64,000 bases of DNA from Philonthus cognatus (Eukaryota > Arthropoda > Insecta > Coleoptera > Staphylinidae). Positions 56,650 through 64,000 of this stretch are shown in pieces (positions within the stretch are counted from its first letter, which is position 1; every line of letters starts with the position of its first letter). The translations under genes were made by a program, and so were the position numbers. The notes beneath the pieces were generated by a model. That model worked only from the letters and a program-made list of their open reading frames with translations. It had not been told where the DNA came from and ran no database searches. The stretch lies in contig OW052250.1 in NCBI GenBank assembly GCA_932526585.2, forward strand, positions 35,060,673 through 35,124,672, given 5' to 3'.

Positions 56650-59379
56650 CCGGGTGACCCATTTTAATTTATCCACTGGAATATCTTGTGAAATATGCAT
56701 CGTAGAAAAAAATATTCCAAACAAATTTTAATGGTTTCGAGGGGGCCAACCGATCCTATAAAATGTTCGTCACCCCCACTCCCCGGGGGGTGGGAGAGGG
56801 GGGCAACTTTAGAATCTTAAATAGGAATCCCTATTTTTTATTTCAGATTCAGATTATACACCAAAAATAACGTAGGTTTTATACGAGAATTTTTTTGAAT
56901 TCGTGATAGATGGCGCTGTATTCGCTTAATTTATCCATTAGATTATCTCGACAAATATGCATCGTACAAATAAATGTCTCGAACAAAAGTTTAATGGTTT
57001 CGAGGTGGCCATCCGATCCCATGAAATGTTCGCCACGACTACCCTCCCGGGGGTGGAGGAGGGGGGCAACTTTGAATTCTTAAATAGGAACCCCTATTTT
57101 GTATTTCTGATTCGGATTCTACGGCAAATATTATGTAGGTTTTATCCAAAACATTTTTTTGAATTCTTGATAGATGGCGGTGTAGTCGCAAAAATGAAGA
57201 CGTTTCCGGAAAAAATGAAAAATTGCCTTCAAAAAATCAAAACAAACAATTCGACGACGCTTGCTTGGGTATTTTAATTCCGACTAGTTTTTCAACGGCA
57301 TTTACGGGGACCGTGAGTCGTGGAATGAAAATAAGTAATAATAAGTATGTAAAATATACTTCTCGAGTCTTTTTAACTCCTGGTAGATAAATAAATCTTG
57401 TTTTTTGTCAACGGGCAGACGGATTGCAACACAAAATACCTATTTATAATTTTGTTCACTATCGACATAGGAAGCGTCATCTTACCGCCGGCATGTTAGG
57501 TCGGATTTTTTAAATTTATTTAAACATTAGTCTATTTACAATAATTCTTTTGTACATCAAGTAGCCCTAACAAGGGCTGACATTTCAACAGCCATTTAAG
57601 CAATTAGATGCTCAAAAGTCGCACCATTGTTCTCATGACAAAGATGAATTCGACGTTCAAAATTCCTCACTGTATGCAAAAGGGTGTTGCGCGGAATACT
57701 GTTGCACGCAGCTTGGATCCTTTGAATCATGTCGTCTCTAGTAGTTGGTCTTTCTCGATAGACAGTATCTTTCAGGAACCCCCACAAGTAGAAGTCGGGA
57801 GCTGTCAGATCTGGTGACCTTGCTGGCCATCTAATTGTACCCCCTCTCCCTATCCACTTGCCAGGATACGTTTGGTCTAAATATGTTTTCACTATATTTG
57901 CAAAATGTGGAGGAGCACCATCTTGCTGAAACCACAGTCTCATCCTTGTCTCCAGATCCACATGTTCGATTAAGCCGGGAAGATCGTCTCGAAGAAAATT
58001 CAAGTAATTCGCACCGGTTACAGTGCCCTCGAAAAAATATGGACCGATTAAGTACCCGTTGACAATACCGCACCATACATTCACAGTCCAGCGGTGTTGG
58101 TGGTCCACTTGCTTCATCCACTGAGGGTTTTCCGGCGACCAATAGTGACTGTTATGGAGATTCAATAACCCGTCACTGCGGAATGTAGCCTCGTCAGAAA
58201 ACATCACGAATTTGAAAAAGTCTGCGTCATTCTACATTTGCTGTATTGCCCACTGACAAAACATTTGCCGTTGTTCATGATCATGTTCACTTAATGCCTG
58301 GTTCAAACACACGTGGTACGGGTGATACTTCGAGTGTTTTAAATATCTTCTCGCAGTCTCTCTCGGGATGCCAATTTGGTGCTGTATTTCGCGAAGTGAT
58401 ATCTGGGGGTTCAAATGGATCATCGCTAAAACTGTTAAAATGCGCGGATTCATACAATGATCATTGATGGGGTTTCGCTGTCGACGTTGAATATTTCCTC
58501 TCCTACATCTCGATTCAATATGACGAATCGCTGAATGATTGGGATGATGCTGCCGTTGGGGAAATCGTCTTCTGTATAATGCCGCAGCTCTTCGATAAGA
58601 ATGGCGACATTCTCCTAGGACAAGGAGAATATCCACCGTTTCATTCGGAGAATAATCGCTCATTCCGGATTCTTCTACAAAGCGTTCTCAGTTCTCACGT
58701 CACAAGACATCGATGTTTGTGTACGAAGTGTCAGAAAAACTAGTCGGAATTAAAATACCCAAGCAAGCGTCGTCGAATTGTTTGTTTTGATTTTTTGAAG
58801 GCAATTTTTCATTTTTTCCGGAAACGTCTTCATTTTTGCGACTTCACCGCCATCTATCAAGAATTCAAAAAAATGTTTTGGATAAAACCTACATAATATT
58901 TGCCGTAGAATCCGAATCAGAAATACAAAATAGGGGTTCCTATTTAAGAATTCAAAGTTGCCCCCCTCCTCCACCCCCGGGAGGGTACTCGTGGCGAACA
59001 TTTCATGGGATCGGATGGCCACCTCGAAACCATTAAACTTTTGTTCGAGACATTTATTTGTACGATGCATATTTGTCGAGATAATCTAATGGATAAATTA
59101 AGCGAATACAGCGCCATCTATCACGAATTCAAAAAAAATTCTCGTATAAAACCTACGTCATTTTTGGTGTATAATCTGAATCTGAAATAAAAAATAGGGG
59201 TTCCTATTTAAGATTCTAAAGTTGCCCCCCTCTCCCACCCCTCGGGGAGTGGGGGTGACGAACATTTTATAGGATCGGTTGGCCCCCTCGAAACCATTAA
59301 ACTTTTGTTTGGAATATTTTTTTCTACGATGCATATTTCACAAGATATTCCAGTGGATAAATTAAAATGGGTCACCCGG
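56650..59379 (-). mobile_element. DD41D transposon with ~640-bp inverted ends
   Basis: CCGGGTGACCCATTTTAATT at both ends, flanked by TA (56648-56649 and 59380-59381). The arms 56650-57292 and 58736-59379 are nearly identical. Each arm consists of two diverged tandem subunits about 265 bp apart (GGTTTCGAGGGGGCCAACCG and GGTTTCGAGGTGGCCATCCG). A GC-rich run CCCCGGGGGGTGGGAGAG lies in each subunit. Total 2730 bp. Confidence 0.85.
57596..58663 (-). pseudogene. DD41D transposase, single in-frame stop
   Basis: MSDYSPNETVDILLVLGECR starts an N-terminal helix-turn-helix (YRRAAALYRRRFPQR), and LREIQHQIGIPRETARRYL forms the second one. A TAG follows AIQQM, and the same frame goes on NDADFFKFVMFSDEATFRSD (D1), WTVNVWCGIVNGYLIGPYF, LWFQQDGAPPHFANIVKT (D2) and WPARSPDLTAPDFYLWGF (D3). 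I count 41 residues from D2 to D3. The C-terminus has NFERRIHLCHENNGATFEHL. About 355 codons, full length; apart from one stop it looks recently functional. Confidence 0.9.
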
Positions 59380-59403
59380 TATAATGCGAAATGTCAAATA
59401 ATA

Positions 59404-59700
59404 AAAACAATTAGTACAAAGTTATACAGAAATCAACAAAATGAATAAATACACCCATCAACAAATTATCAATGTATTCTTTATACATGGCAACTGCGAT
59501 AGAATTGTTACTCGATCATGTAGAGTATTTTAAAAAAGTTATCCACATTTGCCGAAGATGAATAAAACAAGATTTAGAAGATTGGAATCAAATTTTGTGT
59601 AATTGGCAATTGCCATGAATAAGGAATAAGTTAATAATTTATTGATTTGTCTAATTATTAATTTTGTTGATTTCTGTAAAACTTTGTACTAATTCAAAAC
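59404..59700 (+). mobile_element. Small insert with transposase N-terminus remnant
   Basis: TTAGTACAAAGTTATACAGA and, reversed, TTAGTACAAAGTTTTACAGA bound a 290-bp insert. Inside, YTHQQIINVFFIHGNCDRIV then PKMNKTRFRRLES resemble the N-terminal helix-turn-helix of Tc1/mariner-superfamily transposases of the DD41D kind. It is probably an internally deleted relative. Confidence 0.6.
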
Positions 59701-60265
59701 AAAAGCATACTACTGGCCTACTAATATTCAATTGCGACTTATGTGCGCATTATACCCTGCATAAATGCGACAAAAAACGAATTTTCGAAATAATTCGAAA
59801 ACTATTTTCTTTAGGAGTATAGTTGTTAGTACTTTTTTGTAGGAAATTTTCCCCCCAATCGTACCACGTAATAAAAACTGGGCCATTCCATTAAAAAAAA
59901 TTAAATTACTAGCTATTGAAGATGGCATTAGATATTGACATTTTAAGAACACTTATTGTCAAAATTGACTGTTTCCAATGAATATACTCATAGAGGCATC
60001 CTCTAGGTACAAGTAAAGATATAAATCATATTTTTATCTTATTCTTAGGAGAAGTTACAGACAGATTGCAAGATGCCTTTTAGAGGTCAAAATTTTAGAA
60101 ATATTTTTTTTTCTTGAAAACTATAAGAGATAAGTGTACATATGTTCAAATATAATATGTTTAAAATAACAAATGTGGTGCTACTTCCGGTGGAACCGGA
60201 AGTGATATAAAATTGAAAATATTACACATGAGAACTGAAACTTTTATTGAACGGTTTGTACTGTA

Positions 60266-60954
60266 TGTGTAAGATTATTTTAAATAAATAACCTGTTTTT
60301 ATTATAATTATTATTAATATTAAAGAAAACATTGTCCAATATAAACAGAACCAAATTTCATCAACTGAATTCAAATTTAAATAGACATTTTACACAATTT
60401 GACAAACTGTAAAAAATTAATTAATCATTAATATTACCGCCTAACTTTTATAAACTTTAAACAATTCAAAGTACCGAAAAAAACTATTACATAAATATTA
60501 CTGTGGTTAGATAATTATCTTTTAAATTAGTCTCATTTAATAACAATAATATTAAATATTTATTATCTGACAGGAAATTTCCTAATTATGGAAATCATTA
60601 GAAAGCCAAATAATGATCTGGATGGAATAAAATTATATCAAGATATAATAGCGCTTATTCCAATTAGTACTTCAAGAGACGGAAGGGAAATGGAAACTTC
60701 CGAGGATACAGATTTAATGAATGAAACTCTAAACTTATATCTTACGAAATTCATCTCGAAATTTTTAATTAAAATATATAAAATTATAGCAAAACGTCTA
60801 ATTTTTAATGTATATTTACGTATTTGTTACCAATCACTGTAATTTTGATTAAAAATCTTTGTTGCGTAATTTTCTAATGACTGTGACTTTGATATTTTAT
60901 ATACAATAATGTGATGTATTACGTTATAATAAGTTCATAAATGTTATAAATTTC
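60266..60954. other. AT-rich spacer with one unassigned ORF
   Basis: The frame at 60588-60842 (MEIIRKPNNDLDGIKLYQ...) follows a TTATTATCTGACAG that could be read as a splice acceptor, but it matches no family I know and its second half is low-complexity. Probably spurious. Confidence 0.3.
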
Positions 60955-61601
60955 AAATAAGATAAATTCAAATTCAAAACTATTTGAATTCGATAAAATA
61001 AGCTTACGCTTCTTATAGTTTGCACACTTTAAACATAATATATAAAATTATGAAAAGACTATTCGTGAAAATGCAAACAGTGTCTTAATTAATAAGACAA
61101 TTTAAGACGATAAATATCCATTGAAACAACTACTTCCCGTGCAAATACACCTCCGGATATTGAATTATACAATGAAATATTTAAAATCTTATTTAATTTG
61201 ATTTGTTACAACGCTCTATTAAAGTATATGTAACGTTTACGTCAAATTCTCTTCAAACCAACTAACAATACAATTTAAAATGAAAGGAGAGATAGCAACA
61301 AATTAGAAGTGAAAGGACTTGGATTAAAACGAATGTCTTAGGCCATCTATAGACGCGTTTCGAGATTTATCTCTCTTCAGTATAGCTTTGCTTTGACCTA
61401 AACGTTACATATACTTTAATAGAGCGTTGTAACAAATCAAATTAAATAAGATTTTAAATATTTCATTGTATAATTCAATATCCGGAGGTGTATTTGCACG
61501 GGAAGTAGTTGTTTCAATGGATATTTATCGTCTTAAATTGTATTATTAATTAAGACACTGTTTGCATTTTCACGAATAGTTTTTTCGTAATTTTATATAT
61601 T
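60955..61601. mobile_element. Penelope-like inverted composite, second copy
   Basis: ATGTTATAAATTTC occurs on each side (60941-60954 and 61602-61615), a 12 to 14-bp target duplication. The left unit is in minus orientation up to the hammerhead-like core (minus strand, 61357-61380: CTGAAGA...GAAAC), and then switches abruptly to a plus-oriented tail at about 61395. Without the promoter part it is about 650 bp long. Confidence 0.7.
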
Positions 61602-61615
61602 ATGTTATAAATTTC

Positions 61616-62570
61616 GTTTAGGAAATATTGATAAAATGCGTTAGAAAATCCAGAAATCAACAGAATTACGTACAGTTGTTGTTTTACGTAAAATTAGCTT
61701 TCGATAATTCACCAACAGAATGCTTGATAATAATAAAAGGCTATTTCCCCTTTTTTATTTGTTGGATATAACTAATTGTGAGAATTATAATAATTGTGTA
61801 TTAGACAATTGGCACTTGTTCTAGTTTGCTATTATTGTTTTTTTATTCAAAAGCCCCAATGAAGTTTACAATGAGCCGCTGATTGCCGACCATTGATCTA
61901 ACCTAGTAGTTCTTAACCAGGGGCAGTGCTGAAAGCATATTAAATAGGCGTCCGTGAATATTTATTTTTTTACAAAGTTGAAAAAGTTGGTGAATAGACA
62001 TAAAGTAAAACTTGTAGTTTAGAAACGCCTCAAAAAGTGGATTTGCCTTTTTTGTAGATGGGCATAACTAATCTCATCTTAAGACAAGCAGGAAAAACTT
62101 TGTCTCTGATACATTTGTTTATTAACTTTGTCAGAGGTATTAGAATGACTGTTAGCATTGATGGTCTTTATACTTGTATGTTCTGTTTATAAATTTATAC
62201 AATCTTCACGGTTTTCAACAAATTTGTAACTTTCATTAATTATTGTTTTGCTCTGTTATCGGACTGTACGTAATCTGTTGGGCAATAAGCCATTATTATA
62301 ATTATTATTATTTTTAAATTTGTCATTTCCAACGGATTCTTCAAATTTTGTAGATATATCAAAATTGTAAGATTTTTATTGGTTTTTAATAATTTTGACA
62401 GTATTATAATTTATTTAATGATTTCCGTAAATTTGACAAGCTTTGACAAATATTAATAATTCTCAACATGTTTTGATACTTTACATGATTTCGATATATT
62501 TTTATATACAGTATACTTGTACAAATCCCAATAATTACAGCGTTTGGTGAGTTTGTAAGAATTCCTTGCT
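61616..62570. other. AT-rich spacer
   Basis: No feature recognised. Confidence 0.4.
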
Positions 62571-62574
62571 TTTA

Positions 62575-62660
62575 CAAAAGTAGTGAATGTAAAGCTTCTG
62601 TTTCCACTCCTTGATTAACCATAAAGGAAAATTTCGAGTCTAGAAAAGCCTTTTTATAAG
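62575..62660. mobile_element. Cruciform MITE scrap
   Basis: CTGTTTCCACTCCTTGATTA followed by TTTCGAGTCTAGAAAAGCC; a single first arm. Confidence 0.65.
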
Positions 62661-63774
62661 GTGCGCCAGTAAAAACATATTTTAGTTTTAATGTTGTGGT
62701 ACTACTGTTTTTTACACTTCTTGTCAACCAATGATGACTATAATAACTTAAATGATGTGTTATATTATGATAATCAACCATAAAAAAATTCAGTTAAATC
62801 AAATATAGCGCTCAATCGTTACGAATAAAATGAATAATATTTTTTTGAACTTTAAAGACTAATTCCGGCTTAACCGTAAAGTTTTGGATATAGATAAGTT
62901 GTGTTAAATCATCATATTTTTATTCTAGGAATCTATGGTTAAATTATTTCCCCACATTAATGGGAAACCATGTACTTCTTTTATCAATGACTCGAAAAAT
63001 ATTTTAAATAAAAACATATTTATATAGTAGCTCTTTTGTTTATCAAGATATTTGTGAAAGATATGTTTACTTTCACCATATTTATTAGTTATAACCTATA
63101 TACGAGATAGTCTTGGTAAGAGCACTCCCGATTTTTTTTTCTTCAGAACAATGGCCAACTTTCCCATCCGTTAAAAAATCTGTCGTTATTTTGTATATTT
63201 TAAAATGTTAAAACCTATTGCGTTTATATTAATATTTTCTTATCAAAGAAAAGATTACCTTTATAATCGTTGAGTTGTATTGGAATCGAGTTATATCTGC
63301 ATGATCTACGTTTTGTGTAACTTTCTAGGGTATTCGGATTCTGTTCGAGTTCGAGTCGGTAAATATTGTCCAAATTACTTTCACTAGGGGGGCAACGAAA
63401 GTGTAAGTAAATCTAATTATTTCAGCTAGAGTTACCGGCGCATACGTAGCGGCTTTATCGACCAGAACGCAGATAATTCTGCATAAAATGGAATAAGGAA
63501 TCCTGTATAGAACAAACTAATAAATAAAGTGTGATTACGATTAAATTATCTCTTACGTATATTTTCCATCCATTCAAAAAAGATTAAAGATTAAAGATAA
63601 ATTAAACAATAATGCCAAGTTTTCAAAAGGTTTTATGGATTTGAATGCATTGAAGCCTATGTATTTATGCATCTGTCGAAGGTTAATCAGTTGTTATAAA
63701 ATATCAAAATATCTTTAAATGAATATGCAGTAATTTAAAAAAGAAATCACTCGGTTAAATTTCACTAATATTTT
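62661..63774. other. Spacer, partly non-repetitive
   Basis: 63280-63540 is of higher complexity (GTTCGAGTTCGAGTCGG, AGTTACCGGCGCATACG) but has no ORF or repeat partner here. Confidence 0.4.
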
Positions 63775-63830
63775 GGTTTTTTATTGCAACTAGTTTCGAC
63801 TTTGAGTCATTCTCAAGGATGAATATGCAG
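63775..63830 (-). repeat. CGAAACTAGT-box tail, minus strand
   Basis: The minus strand reads CTTGAGAATGACTCAAAGTC, GAAACTAGTTGCAATAAAAA and CCAAAATATTAGTG, nearly the same as 55645-55715. Confidence 0.65.
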
Positions 63831-64000
63831 TTCGGATAAATAGACTGAAAATCTTTCAATTTTAACTTTAACTCTAGCAAAAAGTTCGCAAATTTTACAA
63901 GAACTATGCAAAGATGTATTTAAAAGATTAAAGGAACCTGAAACTATAAATAGAAAACAATGAAATGACAAGCCAACGCGAATTCCTGACAAAACAATTG

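Larger units (their letters stand above)
55960..60265. repeat. 4.3-kb inverted repeat surrounding the DD41D element
   Basis: The left arm (TATCACTTCCGGTTCCAC near 56080, TAGAGGATGCCTCTATGAG near 56330, GGTACGATTGGGGGGAAAAT near 56473) returns in reverse order at 59715-60240 with moderate divergence. The right arm has been interrupted at 59404-59700. This is an older pair of ends into whose middle the younger element at 56650 inserted. Confidence 0.75.
29808..64000 (-). other. DNA upstream of the visible SCYL2-like exons (probable intron)
   Basis: The minus-strand acceptor before 29807 means that more upstream exons must exist. None with SCYL2-like coding was recognised between here and 64000, so this is probably one more very long intron. 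That is inference from absence. Confidence 0.5.

Noticed and set aside
56957..57277. 106-codon frames in the ends of the DD41D element (also 58750-59070)
   Set aside because: They are the same inverted-end sequence read twice, low in conserved features, and not separate genes.
60588..60842. A new small gene or exon
   Set aside because: There is an acceptor-like CAG before it, but no family resemblance, AT-driven codons in the second half and no matching donor.

Overview
This is an AT-rich eukaryotic window that reads as insect genomic DNA. It is almost entirely intronic and almost entirely built from transposable elements. A beetle is possible, but the sequence alone does not prove the order. 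The only host gene I can support is an SCY1-like pseudokinase (SCYL2) on the minus strand. Two neighbouring coding exons are visible, at 29451-29807 and 45-165. Both have canonical splice sites and matching phase, and a 29,285-bp intron separates them. Everything above 29808 is upstream of the visible exons; I found no other exon there, so the next intron upstream probably covers the rest of the window.

The commonest repeat is a miniature element (here the 'cruciform MITE') seen about 25 times, whole or broken. Its ends resemble CAGGGAATTTTTCTTTTAAG and sit next to TA. Each half contains a roughly 115-bp palindrome (GCATGAAGTAAAATT ... AATTTTACTTCATGC) with a CpG-rich core, and the two halves mirror each other, so it is a palindrome made of palindromes. 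Other elements have landed inside it: a DD41D transposon at 18985-20191, a hAT-like composite at 36634-39069 and probably a LINE at 4189-5515.

Autonomous-type DNA transposons, all slightly or heavily broken, are: a DD41D element (18985-20191), a hAT element with a BED finger (24084-28495), a Tc1 DD34E element with one frameshift (31376-32887), a DDE element with ends GGTACGATTCACGAGAGG (50571-53505) whose internally deleted sister is at 2780-3985, and a DD41D element with about 640-bp inverted ends and a single stop codon (56650-59379) lying inside an older 4.3-kb inverted repeat. Smaller elements include a TTAA-flanked one at 33426-34720 and TA-flanked ones at 10224, 12040 and 35498. Retroelements are two 5'-truncated LINEs (4189-5515 and 8205-10204) and a tRNA-derived SINE with a 12-bp target duplication (41489-41725).

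The most unusual layer is a set of short, often perfectly palindromic repeats whose sense strand carries hammerhead-ribozyme-like cores (CTGANGA, short stem, GAAAC) or a related box ending CGAAACTAGT. They lie at about 6652, 16740, 25193-26869, 33898, 39894, 48283, 55065, 55645, 60955 and 63785. One lies just downstream of an ORF scrap that resembles a Penelope-like retroelement C-terminus. I read them as ends of Penelope-like elements or retrozyme-like derivatives, commonly in head-to-head pairs. A 56-bp satellite that turns round on itself (13333-14250) and a CTACTAC-rich mosaic (37166-38340) complete the picture.
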